Assembly: GCF_000247815.1 (NCBI RefSeq) | Contig: NC_021674.1 | Coordinates: 81,886,935-81,950,934 of the forward strand | DNA from: Ficedula albicollis | Taxonomy: Eukaryota; Chordata; Aves; Passeriformes; Muscicapidae | Direction: 5' to 3' | DNA length: 64,000 nucleotides | Part shown: piece by piece, positions 24,597-41,782 of the stretch | Numbering within the stretch: the first letter of the stretch is position 1 | How the letters are laid out: every line of letters begins with the position of its first letter | The notes under the pieces: generated by a model | What the model saw: only the letters and a program-made list of their open reading frames with translations | Told to the model about the DNA's origin: nothing | The model's database searches: none | Program-made: the position numbers and the translations under genes

Positions 24597-27269
24597 GTAT
24601 GTTTCTCAGCCAGATTTCAGATCTTCTGGCTGACATCTGAATTTTTTTTTTTCCATTTGCAAAATCATGTCTGTTGTTGATTAGTCCTTCACTCACCTAA
24701 GGGTTGTAGGAAGAACATCCTCAAAATATCTGATGCAGTGCTAGGAATGTGATAGCAGCTTTGCAGACTTGACACCCACGGAAGAGGGCGGGGGGATGCA
24801 GTGGGAATTTGGTGGTCTGAGGCATGGAGGACCTTGTGAGGCTTGCTGAGGGCGGGGGCAGAGCCAGCTCCAGCCAGCTGTGTCCATACAGTCTGCAAGG
24901 GAAACCCGAGCCAGAAAGGAGACTGAGAGCAAGCAGTGACTCCAGACTTGCACACAAACTCAGGGCTGAGCCTAAACAAAAGGATGTATAATGTACACCG
25001 AGCAGAGGCTTCCTTGACAGCAAAGGTGTAATTTGTGTCACATGGGATGGATGTTGTGCTTTTCTCATTGCTGTGTGCCAGTGTTGTGTCAAGAGGTATG
25101 AAGAGAAAAAGCAGTTTTACAGAACCTCAGAAGCTGAGTCTTTTCACTGATTCAAGCCTTTACATCACATATAAAAAAGCAGAAAAGCACTATCAGAGAG
25201 ACATATGGTGACAAGACAGCTTTAGATGGACATGAATTATTTCATAAAAAAGCTTTGGAAATGCTGCCATGATTTTTGCAGCTTACCTGTCTCTTTGCTA
25301 TTGGTACCTAAGGCACTTTCTCAGAAATCGTTCAAAGGACACATTCCATATCCTTGGATGCTGTGATGGAGAAGAGTGATTTCTTCTCAGCAGAAAAAGG
25401 AAGTCTTTCATGGTGAGGAACTCCCAAGTCATCACTCAGTACCACTTGATCTGTGGTGACTACATGTAAGGAAAAATGTGCTCATAGAAGAGGAAAAGAA
25501 AGTAAGTTATAGATTTTCTTTGATATAACTCAATGGTGAAAACTATGGGAGGACACTAGAAAGGGAAGAAGAAATTAGGACCTCAGGGCTAGACTCATAT
25601 GGAAATGTCAGCCCTCCTGGAGACTGCAACTAGTATCAATGGGGTAAATATATGGTCTAAATATTTAGACAAAGTTTAAAGAAATTTATGGAAATATATT
25701 TATAGATTGAATGATTGCAATCAGTTGTGCTCTGTTTCACCAATTTCAATTACAGTGCAAATCTCTTTGTTTTTTACAAATAGCAAAGAAAAACAGAATT
25801 TGGCTTTCAATTCCTTCATGTAAAAATAGCTCTTGCATTAGATTATACAGTAAAGAAGATAAACATTTTTTTTTTTTACAATATACACCACCTATGAGCA
25901 TAAACACATTTATTGTATATACAACCTGGCTTGTTAACAGACATTGCAATAGTCATACACCCTGTTGACACAATTTTTCAGTCAGTGGGGTTTCTTGTGA
26001 TAATGGGCAAAAATGCAAACTGAAACAAAAAAACAAAGCAGAGGCCAAAAGTCACAGAAAGAACAAGGAGGAAGTGTCATTTTCCTACAGACCTCAGGGG
26101 CTGACCATAGTATGGCATTACTAGCATAAAGGATACAAAGATCTTCACTATTTGCCAGGAGATTTTTGATATGCTGCACAAGAGCTACTTGATTGTGCTC
26201 GTTTGTAGAGTAGAACCAGCAAGGTCAGTTTTACAGGGATAAGAGACATTGGAGGACACATCTTGTTTCTCTCATTGATGTTTTTTAAAAACAAAACAGA
26301 ATAAGACATAACAAAACAAACAAACAAAACACCAAAATAAAAAGACCTAATCCTTCCAGCTGAGGAGCAATGTCATTCTGAAATGATAAAAAAGCTGGCG
26401 CAGATGAACCTCTGATTTTAATTGTGACTTTAGTCCTGTATGATTTTAGCCTGGCAGTTCTGTCTGTAGGATGATAACAGAAATTATTGTACTAGTTGTG
26501 GAGTCTCTAATAAATCTGGTAAACTTTTTTCTTCTGGAAAATTCCAAACATTCCACATAATCATTCATAACCCCTCTCTCCCTGATATAAAGCAGCTCTG
26601 TGCATGATCAGAACTGAGGTGCTGCAGGAAGAAAAGATAAAGAAGTTTTTTTTCTTCAAAAGACATTTTAAAGGAGATGTTTACCTAATGCTTGTGTATG
26701 ATAACCCCATTTTCTTTAAGACCTTCCAAAGATTATTCTGTCTGATTTTTGTCTAGAAAAAGCCCTCAGAAAAGTTATCTTTCAGCAGTTCCCAGTGTTA
26801 AGATACTTAAAAACAATCTCCCTATCAACTTGAGGAGATTCTAATATTGGAAAATAATTTTTCCCTCCTAAACTTTTCTCTCTGTTCACAATCTCTCTGA
26901 CTGTTTCCCTAGTTTGGAGGGTGAAGTAGATTTGAGAAGCTTGTGTTGATCTGGCAAAGTTTTGCAGTGTTAACTAACTTGTCAGCATAGGCATTTTTTT
27001 AACTGAAAGTTTGAAGATGTGACTTTATTTTTAAGTTTAAAGCCTATAAATACTAAGTTCTTAATTTAAAGAGACAAGATGTTAACATTTGCTGTCTCAT
27101 TATATCAGAGTCACTATCTCAGAAAAGTTTTTAAATCTATTTGAAAAATTTCTTCTCTGTTTTCCTTTCTGTGCACTTGTATGATATGTATTCAATCCTG
27201 AATAATTATCTAGAACATGAAAGTAGAAGATGTGCTTATGCCTATTGAACAACACTGTTTTATTTCAAA
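24597..27269. other. Non-coding sequence
   Basis: No gene or clear transposon. 24700-25000 is somewhat G+C-richer with overlapping minus-strand frames. 26290-26345 is an A-rich AAACA-type simple stretch. Confidence 0.5.
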
Positions 27270-27556
27270 GGTATTTTTAGAGACAGAAATAAATTTTTAA
27301 ATATGCTGTGTAGGTATTTTTAGAGACAGAAATAAATTTTTAAATATGCTGTGTAGTATACAACCTACACTTCCATCATGAAATGTTCACATTTTCAGTT
27401 GATATTTGTTGATTTTTCTATCAGCGGGAAGGGAGATATTTTTAGAGAGAGAAATAAATTTTTAAATATGCTGTATAGTATACAACCTACACTTCCATTA
27501 TGAAATGTTCACATTTTCAGTTTATATTTGTTGATTTTTCTATCAGCGGGAAGGGA
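27270..27556. repeat. Nested duplication: 43-bp unit x3 within a 122-bp period x2
   Basis: The 43-bp unit (core TTTTTAGAGACAGAAATAAA) is at 27270, 27313 and about 27435. The second and third copies are each followed by the same roughly 79-bp block that starts GTATACAACCTACACTTCCA and ends ATCAGCGGGAAGGGA. The first two 43-mers agree exactly, while the third has several substitutions. Confidence 0.92.
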
Positions 27557-30500
27557 TTTGGTGGTGGTAGTGCTGGGTATCCTGGAACCCAAATTCATCC
27601 AGGCTTCATCACAAAAGTTTAACTTACAACCAAGAAAGAAACTTGATGATAGAATCAGAGTTGGAAAAACTCCTTACAAATAAGGCAATTCAAGGAGAAT
27701 TCTGGCTGTCCCATCCTTTTCCTCCATGACCACAAAACCAACATTTTCTACATTTATAAATAACGTTGATTCCTTGGAAAAAAATGATTAGGGACCTCAG
27801 GGGAGAGTGTTCCATTGGGTCTATCCTGGTGTTCCCCAGAGACTGCTCCAGCTGCAGGTACACAGAGAGCATTGGGGATACATGGAGAGTGGCTGCACTT
27901 GTGAAATCAGAACATGAGTGCCCAACAGGATGACTCCAAGAGGGTTTTGCCGAGCTACAGCAGCTTTTAAGACCACCCTGCTTTCCCAATGGAGAGTGGA
28001 AGTTTTTTTTCCTGATTTTGTGGTTTCCTCATCGACATTGTTATATGGATGTTAAAGTCAGGGATTTTCAGAGAGATTAGTGCAAGGGGATGGGACATAA
28101 ATCCAGACAGAAGAAAAGAAATTTCTACTCCCATGACAACAGGAAAGGTAGTGGCTGCTTCTTGTGTGAGACTGGAAGAAGCTACCACATGGCATTTAAC
28201 AATTCCCTAAGAATGTCAAAGTGCCATAAACCATAACCTTAGGAAATGGAAGGACAGGATATCACTGCTGCAATTCATTGTCAGAAATGTCTCAACTGAT
28301 TCAAAAGAAACCCCTCTTTGTCACAAAATCTTTGTATCATCACCAGGGATTACAATGAAATCCCTTACACATACTCATCTATGGATTACAGTACGTGGTA
28401 ACATGTAGGAAAAAGTTCCAAATAAGGTACTGGATGAATAGCACAGTTAAGCACGAGTCATGTTTCACTGAAAAAAAAGTGGAGGTGGAAAATATAAAAA
28501 TTGAGGTCAGTGCTGCATTGTGTGTCCATCAGGTTTCTGCAGCAAAGTCCACAGAACAGGTCTTGCTGTTCAACAGGGAACAAAATGTAATGAAAATCAT
28601 GCTGGTTTTCATCTTTACAGTAGAGATTGCCAGCAAGATGATTTCCAGATGAATATGTCCTCTTCCAGTCTCACTAAGTTTTAACAAATGAGAATAAAGT
28701 ACCCCACAAAGAAGTACCCTTCTTTTATTTGTTTTTATTTTTAAATGGGAGCCACCTGAGTCTTTGTGTACATCCAGATTTATTCCAGTCCATGAAAGAC
28801 TGTGAACTGTTTTGCATATGAAGAGCTCTACCAGGTTCAGGTTTCTGCATGCAAAGTCAAGTATGAACTCATGTGCACACAAGGAATAGTTTTAATTCAG
28901 TGGCCAAAATGATTTATCTAGAGAACCATAAAACAGCAAAGCATTAGTTCCCAATTTTAATAAGTGAACAGGGTCAGACACTGTTGTAACTCAGAGAAAG
29001 ACTCTTGCCTAACAGTTTCCCATCAAACAGAATTGTTGGAAAGTAGTCAATGACTTTAACATTTACAAACAAAAGTACATTATAGACCAAGGTCTTATTT
29101 GGTTTTGTTTGTCTGTTTTGGTTTTCCCCTATATGCTGCTTTTCCACGTGATTTGAAAATCTACCAGGACAGTAATTCTTTTCAATATATAGTCTTGTAT
29201 GTGTGTGCGTGTAGGATAAGAAAATAATTGTTTGCCATTAGAAAAGTCTCTGGATTAGTTACACTAGAATGTGGTAACTACTAAGCGCACAAAAATGTGC
29301 AGTGCAGATGTCTGGTTGAGGGAAAAAGGGTAAATCCAAGGAAAAGCTGCTGTAGAGGACCGGACATACACAAAACTTTGTTTTAAAGAGAACTGTCTGT
29401 GATCTTTGACTCAAGTGCTTTTCACTATTTGTATGCAAATAATGGAAACTAGCAAATGACTCAGGATAAAGCTGGCCGAGGGCTAAGATCATTATCACTA
29501 TAACCAGAAATGGGTGTTCCCACTTACTAAAACGGGGCAAGACTGTAAGAATTTCATCTGTTGTACATATTCTCAGCAGTGCAACTAAATGAACAGCCAT
29601 TTACTCTGGGCAAATTCTTGTTCAAAAGTACAGGAGAAAGTTAATCTATTCTCTTGTTTTCTGTGGTGGTCTCTATGCTGTGTATGGCTGTTTTGTTGTG
29701 TGCTGATCTCCTGCTTGTCTTTCAAATCCAGCTCTCCTGGGGGCACAGGTGAAGGTGGAGGAATAAAAGACAAGACAGATGTGTAGGAAGGATGACTGAC
29801 ACCGTGTAGAAATTGCCAAACAATGTACACAGAAAGGACTTTTTGCAGATCATGCTGGGAAAGAATAGTAAAGGAGGAGCAGCTTGCACAATATGCTCTT
29901 CAACAGATATTTATATCCAAGGATCTAGAAAATTAGAAGAGATAATGCACTGATATTACTTCATCCACAAAATAAACTATATAGGACTGTACCAGCGTGG
30001 CTGCACTGTTGGTGGTTTGAGAGACTTCCTATGCACTCCAAAGCAGAGAGGTGGGTCCAAAACAAGAACAGGATGGGTCACCCTGACCATGGGTCCTGTG
30101 GGACTATCCCTGCTACAAGATCACATCCAAGACCGGGCTATGACACTGCATTCCCAATAAACCTCTGAACTGGTGACCTCCAACTGTGAGTATCAGTGCC
30201 ACAGATTTGAACAAAGCAGCAGCCTTGGCAAGCCCCAGTGCCACCTGATAGGTTTCACTGAGTAAAATGGATCTTGTAAAACCCTTACACTGTGTCAGGC
30301 AGACAGCTTGGCACAGAGCTGGCCACACAGTGACCTCCAAGTTGGTTTGCAGCCAGTTGCTTTCCTTCAAAACATAAAGTTTGCTTAAACGTGTTTGGAT
30401 TGAGGATTTAGAAAATGTGAGAGGGAGAAGGAAGGAGAAGTACTCCAGGAAAACAGCCAAGTTTATAGCTGAAAGAAAGGCAGGGATGGTTGAATACAAT

Positions 30501-30569
30501 TCTTGGGAGAATTGTAGGCCAGTGTGCCTCAGTTCTCGAGGAGGCACTTGTGCAAATCTTCCCTTGATC
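27557..30569. other. Non-coding sequence
   Basis: No gene recognised. GAATCAGAGTTGGAAAAACTCC near 27652 hints at a very degraded CR1 tail but is too short to call. A GT-rich stretch is at 29198-29213. Confidence 0.5.
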
Positions 30570-30729
30570 ATGAGGCTCAAAGCCACAGAGGTTGGAAGGT
30601 CCTGGTTTTTTTTGACAGACTCAACTACAACAAACACCTCTATGGGAAAAAAAAATGAGGCTCAAAGCCACAGAGGTTGGTTTTTTTTGACAGACTCAAC
30701 TACAACAAACACCTCTATGGGAAAAAAAA
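30570..30729. repeat. Direct duplication, 85- and 75-bp copies
   Basis: The block from ATGAGGCTCAAAGCCACAGA to CTATGGGAAAAAAAA is present twice. The second copy lacks the 10 bases AAGGTCCTGG after GAGGTTGG. The plus-strand frame 30381-30752 translates it as repeated LTDSTTTNTSMGKK, a product of the duplication rather than a protein repeat. Confidence 0.93.
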
Positions 30730-32189
30730 TTGTTAACAATTACTGGCTGTAAAGGATGTGCTTTCATCCACAGATCAGACATATTGCAAGTTGCAACTCA
30801 TTAAAAAGATTCTCTCTGGGCTTCCGTCCAAGATTAGTGCCAGCTTTCTCCAAGCATTTGAGCAAACACAACTGCCACCATCAGTGCTGCCTTCCTTTGG
30901 AAAAATCCTTTGGTGCTCAGTGGCTGTGGGAGTCAGCCAGCCACTGGCACGTGTCTGCAGTTTCCTTCTGCTGCTTACAAGGTTGAACAAAGCTGCACGG
31001 CTGCGTGCTGAGCTCCCAGAGCAGGAGGTCTTCTCAGCCTGCTCGCCTCTGAGGCATTGTGTGGCTCCAGAGGTGAGTTATCCAACTGGGTTGTGGGTGT
31101 GAGACAGGCTGGCTGTGCAAGTGCCAGAACAGAGGCAGAAAATGTTCTAGCTCAATCACAAGCATGTCTTACAGAAACACAGCGTCATTTCACTTTTTCG
31201 CTATGCAGGTGTCCAGGGTTTTGATGAAATTTAGTGGGAGAACAAGGCTGCTCACACTGGGATGGAGAGAGGCCAGCCTGCTCAGAGCAGAGAGCCAAAG
31301 GCAGTAAGTAGGAAATGTGTAAGGAGGAGGCAAGTTTGAACTCATGTTCCCTTTTGGGGTGTAATTCCCTTACAGCAGGCTGCAGTGCTGTAGCAAGTCC
31401 TATAAAGATACAGTCTTTTACAAACCCATGGATTTGGATGCTGACACTAATGATAAGGAATGGAGCAAGTGAGGAGCGTCTCATCTCTTTGTCAGAGACA
31501 AGCAGACTGAAGTAATTCTGTTCTCACCTCCAGAAGTGCTTGGGGAAAAAGGTAAACATCAATATTACATTTGCAGATGGCAGATGCCTACAGGATTAGA
31601 TGGCTGCTGAGCAGGGAGCTGAAGTCAGGCAAAAACAGGCATCAGGTAAATGAAGGTGGTGCGAGCTGGCTCTATCATAAGGAACACAAGATTTCTCAGC
31701 TGTTAGTGTAAGGATTCAGGGGGTGCAGCTTGGCAGGTCTCCTTGGGGCAGCTGCTGGTGCTGTGGGGTACAGCCCAGGCAGGTCTCAGCTCAATCCTGT
31801 GTTTTTCACACACAGCACTTGCTCCAGGCAGGAGTTTCAAGCCCAGCTCCCTTGGATGTTGAGTCCACTGTGCCACCACACAACAGGAGGAGTGGCTTGA
31901 GAAGCACTTGCTCCACTTCCCCTACCAACTTGCTGGGAGGGGAAGGATAAAGGGGATTTTAATTGCTAGCTTGCTCCTTCCTAGGAGAGACAGTAGTTTT
32001 AAGAGGACACTTCAGTTCACTAGACAAAAGAGAGACTTAATGTTTCATATCTGGAAAAGATCTAACAGCTGTTTTCTTTGTGCCTCACAAGGGCTGGAAT
32101 CCTCACTATTTAATACTACTTGGTACTTACAGTGTGCTAGTTAAGGACAAAGAATTGTGCAAATATTAATTAACCTTCCAAGAATAGGA
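30730..32189. other. Non-coding sequence
   Basis: No gene recognised. Overlapping short frames at 30756-31102 have no family signature. Confidence 0.5.
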
Positions 32190-32265
32190 AAGAATAATTT
32201 TTCAGAGGGGAAAACCCAGAGGGCAGAGATCTTAAACAAGGTCACACACCCATCACTGTTGTTTC
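32190..32265 (+). mobile_element. Possible MIR-like SINE core (degraded)
   Basis: TTTTCAGAGGGGAAAAC, then CAGAGGGCAGAGA, then CAAGGTCACACACCCAT follows the order of the conserved MIR core: a GAGGAAACTGAGGC-like motif, then CAGAGAGGTTAAG, then AAGGTCACACAGC. Similarity is partial and judged by eye, so chance resemblance is possible. Confidence 0.4.
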
Positions 32266-32982
32266 AATATCCTCTGCTTTGAGGGAAGATCCTCAGGAGG
32301 AGAGGAATAGCCTGAGGAGCAGGGACTTAGTGAGCACTGCTGAAATGACTGATGGGAGAAGAAGGGGACGAGCCTTTTGCTGAGCCAAGCAAAGAAGAAA
32401 TGCCTCAAGGATATTGTAGAACAGGGGTGAGCTGCAGAATATATTCAAGGATGGAAATGGCAGGTGTGCTGATGAGATCAAAACACAACAAGCTGCTTCC
32501 AAAGAGGCCCTGACAAACAGGGATTAAAATAATGGAAAGGTTCCTGAACTATAGCACTAAGTACAAGGTGTTAGGTTTCACCTCTATTGGCCAAATAATG
32601 TTCCAGCAGAGGCACTTCAAATGTCAGCACTTGCCAATATTTGCTGCTGAGTGACTAGCTCAGCTGAGGGTCTGGCCCTGAAAAGCAAAGGGTTCCTTTG
32701 TAATCAAGGAAAGGAAATATGATGGCAAACATGGTGGCAAATATAAGTAGGCAATAATTTTGAATGGTGGCAAATGCATATCATATTCACTTTCAAACCA
32801 GACACAGCAGAACCTAGTTTCAATTTGACTGGCACTCTTTGTGGGGAACTATCGAGCAGAGACTTGCAGTACATTACACAGTAATACTGAACCCACAGAC
32901 TTCTAAAAGAGACATGAAAATGCATCCTAAAAGAATGGTAGAATGTATTCCACAAAGTAAACTCTTTCTTTTTTTAATTTCC
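32266..32982. other. Non-coding sequence
   Basis: No recognisable feature. Confidence 0.5.
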
Positions 32983-38631
<5,649 letters not shown>

Positions 38632-39067
38632 CCATTTAACTTCACAGTTACCATTAAAGATGCTCAAGTTTCCAAGTTAGTTAATGCTGCCAGATTTTGC
38701 TAGATTAACACAGGCTTTTCAAATCTGAGCTTGAAAAAAAAAAAAAACCTGAGGGAAGAATGTTGTTGATGGAGTGAAATCTAGAAATGTATGCTGACAC
38801 ACAGTGAGGAGCTGGTGATAACTGCTGTGTGCAGTCTTCATGCCTGCAATATGCCCACAATTCACTTAATAGCAGAGAAAACGGCCAGCTGGTCCTGTTG
38901 AACTGAAGGCAGCAAGCTGTGCTCCTTTGCCATTAAAGTCAGCAAAGACACTCTTCTTGAAAATGTAACTTTTCAAAATTACTTGAACTATTTCACAGAT
39001 ATTTCCATAAATAATTGGCTTTTCTAGCTCTGACTGAGACATTTGAAAGGAGTTTCAAGCTGTAATC
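38632..39067. repeat. Duplicated segment A, copy 1 (436 bp)
   Basis: This segment, from CCATTTAACTTCACAGTTAC to TTTCAAGCTGTAATC, recurs at 39209-39644 with a constant 577-bp offset and no difference that I can see, including a run of 14 A. It is followed by segment B at 39077. Confidence 0.95.
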
Positions 39068-39076
39068 TGTAAGCTG

Positions 39077-39208
39077 TATCTGTTGAGTAGAGCTCCATCA
39101 TTTTACTCACCAAATTCTCATATTTGGCTGCAATAATGTCATTTACCACTATCTTCAAATAGGGATAACACATAAAGACAAAGCCATCATTAGGATTGCT
39201 GTATATAT
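39077..39208. repeat. Duplicated segment B, copy 1 (132 bp)
   Basis: From TATCTGTTGAGTAGAGCTCC to GCTGTATATAT, identical to 39789-39920. Here B follows A after only 9 bases. In the second copy A and B are separated by about 144 bases of unrelated AT-rich sequence. Confidence 0.95.
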
Positions 39209-39644
39209 CCATTTAACTTCACAGTTACCATTAAAGATGCTCAAGTTTCCAAGTTAGTTAATGCTGCCAGATTTTGCTAGATTAACACAGGCTTTTCAAA
39301 TCTGAGCTTGAAAAAAAAAAAAAACCTGAGGGAAGAATGTTGTTGATGGAGTGAAATCTAGAAATGTATGCTGACACACAGTGAGGAGCTGGTGATAACT
39401 GCTGTGTGCAGTCTTCATGCCTGCAATATGCCCACAATTCACTTAATAGCAGAGAAAACGGCCAGCTGGTCCTGTTGAACTGAAGGCAGCAAGCTGTGCT
39501 CCTTTGCCATTAAAGTCAGCAAAGACACTCTTCTTGAAAATGTAACTTTTCAAAATTACTTGAACTATTTCACAGATATTTCCATAAATAATTGGCTTTT
39601 CTAGCTCTGACTGAGACATTTGAAAGGAGTTTCAAGCTGTAATC
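39209..39644. repeat. Duplicated segment A, copy 2 (436 bp)
   Basis: Identical by eye to 38632-39067. It begins directly where segment B copy 1 ends, so the two A-B blocks are head to tail. Confidence 0.95.
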
Positions 39645-39788
39645 AAAAAATGTACCTGTTCTTAGAATTTATTTTGCAAAGAAGGAAATGTGACTGAGCT
39701 AATCTACTATAAAGTGAAAGTAAGACAGAAGTTCAATAATTATAATATCAAGCTTTTCTTAGAGGATAAGCTCTACAATCTTGCTTTA
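39645..39788. other. Sequence present only in the second A-B block
   Basis: About 144 AT-rich bases lie between A and B in the second block and are absent from the first. It is either an insertion in one copy or a deletion from the other. No transposon signature or flanking duplication is evident. Confidence 0.8.
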
Positions 39789-39920
39789 TATCTGTTGAGT
39801 AGAGCTCCATCATTTTACTCACCAAATTCTCATATTTGGCTGCAATAATGTCATTTACCACTATCTTCAAATAGGGATAACACATAAAGACAAAGCCATC
39901 ATTAGGATTGCTGTATATAT
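39789..39920. repeat. Duplicated segment B, copy 2 (132 bp)
   Basis: Identical to 39077-39208 and followed at once by the three-copy array at 39921. Confidence 0.95.
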
Positions 39921-40233
39921 GAAGCAGTTAGGTAGAAAAAGTGGTGTAAAAGTGGATTATTTTTTGGTTTTTCAAGACTCCAAATTGTTTCTGTCTCACC
40001 TTTCTACTTAATTTGATTAAAGCAGTTAGGTAGAAAAAGTGGCATAAAAGTGGATTATTTTTTGGTGTTTCAAGACTCCAAATTGTTTCTGTCCCACCTT
40101 TCTACTTAATTTGATTTACCAAACATGAAGCAGTTAGGTAGAAAAAGTGGTGTAAAAGTGGATTATTTTTTGGTTTTTCAAGACTCCAAATTGTTTCTGT
40201 CTCACCTTTCTACTTAATTTGATTTACCAAACA
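39921..40233. repeat. Tandem triplication, 98- and 108-bp periods
   Basis: The unit GAAGCAGTTAGGTAGAAAAA ... TTCTACTTAATTTGATT occurs at 39921, about 40019 and 40127. Copies 1 and 3 are identical in the shared part, while copy 2 has about four substitutions. The 10-base TACCAAACAT tail is missing after copy 1 and present after copies 2 and 3. Confidence 0.93.
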
Positions 40234-41399
40234 TAAAATCACAGTTCTCATTTGGGAAAATATTATACAAACAACACCAAAAAGTCTCATCAATTCTCAT
40301 AGTTTAGATGTACTTCCTATAATGCTTATGCTCTAAAACAGAAAAGAAACACAGGTACTGTGAACAGCATGTGGATTAAAACAAGCTGCCCTTTCAGAGG
40401 CATTTGTCCTCTAACAACTATTATATTCTTCCAGCAGAGAATCTGTACAGAGGTTTCTTATACAGGGAATAAATTAATGGATCTATTTAAAAAGGACAGA
40501 TATTATACTGCAAGCCATACCCATGCTATCATGGCCAAACAGATGGTAGAGAAGTAGCATTTACACATTGTTGTTGCAGACACAAAAGGTTTATCACTGG
40601 AGTGGTGTAATGTTAACAGGAGTGCTGACCTACTTACACACCATAACACTCTGAGGAGCCTCTGGGGAGACTGGAGACCCTGGAGCAGGGCATGTTTTAC
40701 AAGCCAAGTCATGAAACTATGACCAAGAGCACAACTTTTTTTTTTTTGTAGCAGCTGTTTATGGTTGACAGAAAATTATTGGGCACATTTGTTACCATCT
40801 TAGTACAGATATTTAAGGTTTCCTTGTGTAATTCTCTACTGATTGCTCTAGGCTTCCACTACATTCATTGGAGAGCAACCCACACCTGCAATGTCTCTGA
40901 CCTACTTTAACTAACTACCTCCAGATGAGAAGAATTTCTCCCTGGATGTGCCTGCTTCTCACAGCTGCCTATAATGGGAAGCAGTGTAAATAGCAGAAAG
41001 TTTAGAAACTAACTTCTTGAGACCTGAGTGAGAAAGGTCCCACTTGTGGTTTAAGAAGAGTTCCTCCATGATTTCCAATACCTGAGTTAAGTTATGTAAA
41101 AAAAGGAGTTTGTTCTTATGAGCTGAGTGTTGTTAATGGAATTACCTGTCAATATGGGTTGTGCCCACAGTGCACCAGACTCTTCCTGGTAAGTGAATAG
41201 AAAAACCCTCCATCTTTTCCACTTAGATATTCTCATTGTTTACCTCATGGTGAAGCCTTGAGATAGCTGAAGTGGAAAAGCTGAATAGCGTCACATCTAC
41301 TCACCCTGATGACTGGAAAGATGTACCCAGCACAGGAAAAGTAAAGTAGCAGAACAAATTTTGCTGAAAAAGTTGAATGTCTGTTATGTAAATACACCA
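40234..41399. other. Non-coding sequence
   Basis: No recognisable gene or repeat. Confidence 0.5.
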
Positions 41400-41782
41400 A
41401 AGTGGGAGGCATTATTGAGGTCTTTCAATATTTACAGGGTCCTATAAGAAAGATGGGGACAGAGTTTTAACAGGGCTTGCCATGATATGACAGGGGTTTA
41501 TGGTTTTGTATTAAAAAACAGTAGATTCAGATTTGATATAAGGAAGAATTTTTCACAACCTGTGTGGCAAAACACTGGAACAGATTACCCAGAAAGCTGG
41601 TGAATGCTCCACCCCTGTAAATATTCAAGGATGGATGGGGGGGGTGGGTCTGAGTAACCTGATCAAGCTGAATACATCCCTGCAGGGGACTTGGACCAGA
41701 TGACCTGTAAAGGTCAGAGGGTTTGGACTAGATGACCTGTAAAGACCCCTTCCAACATAAATTATTCTATGATTCTACAATT
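41400..41782 (+). mobile_element. CR1 LINE 3' fragment, plus strand
   Basis: The order of landmarks is that of the CR1 3' end: CCTATAAGAAAGATGGGGAC, GATATAAGGAAGAATTTTTC, CAAAACACTGGAACAGATTA, ATATTCAAGGATGGATGGGG, TGGACTAGATGACC, CCTTCCAACATAAATTATTC and a terminal TATGATTCTA. It is 5'-truncated and non-coding. A 32-bp piece near the tail (TTGGACCAGATGACCTGTAA) is duplicated at 41691 and 41723, which is unusual for the family. Confidence 0.95.
41691..41754. repeat. Short direct duplication inside CR1, 32-bp period
   Basis: The GGACTAGATGACCTGTAAAG-type motif of the CR1 tail occurs twice, at 41691 and 41723, with a C/T difference. Confidence 0.85.

Noticed and set aside
24190..24696. PSLPF-repeat and GREGK-repeat frames on opposite strands
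   Set aside because: They translate the CCCTT microsatellite. A perfect pentanucleotide is open in all frames without stops.
27650..27690. Degraded CR1 tail (GAATCAGAGTTGGAAAAACTCC)
   Set aside because: Only about 25 bases resemble CR1 and the following sequence does not continue the match.
30113..30637. 174-codon minus-strand frame as a gene
   Set aside because: No recognisable domain, it partly overlaps the 30570 duplication, and it is opposed by a plus-strand frame. It is most likely chance.
39921..40233. CRISPR-like or satellite array
   Set aside because: Three head-to-tail copies with no spacers and too few copies for a satellite.
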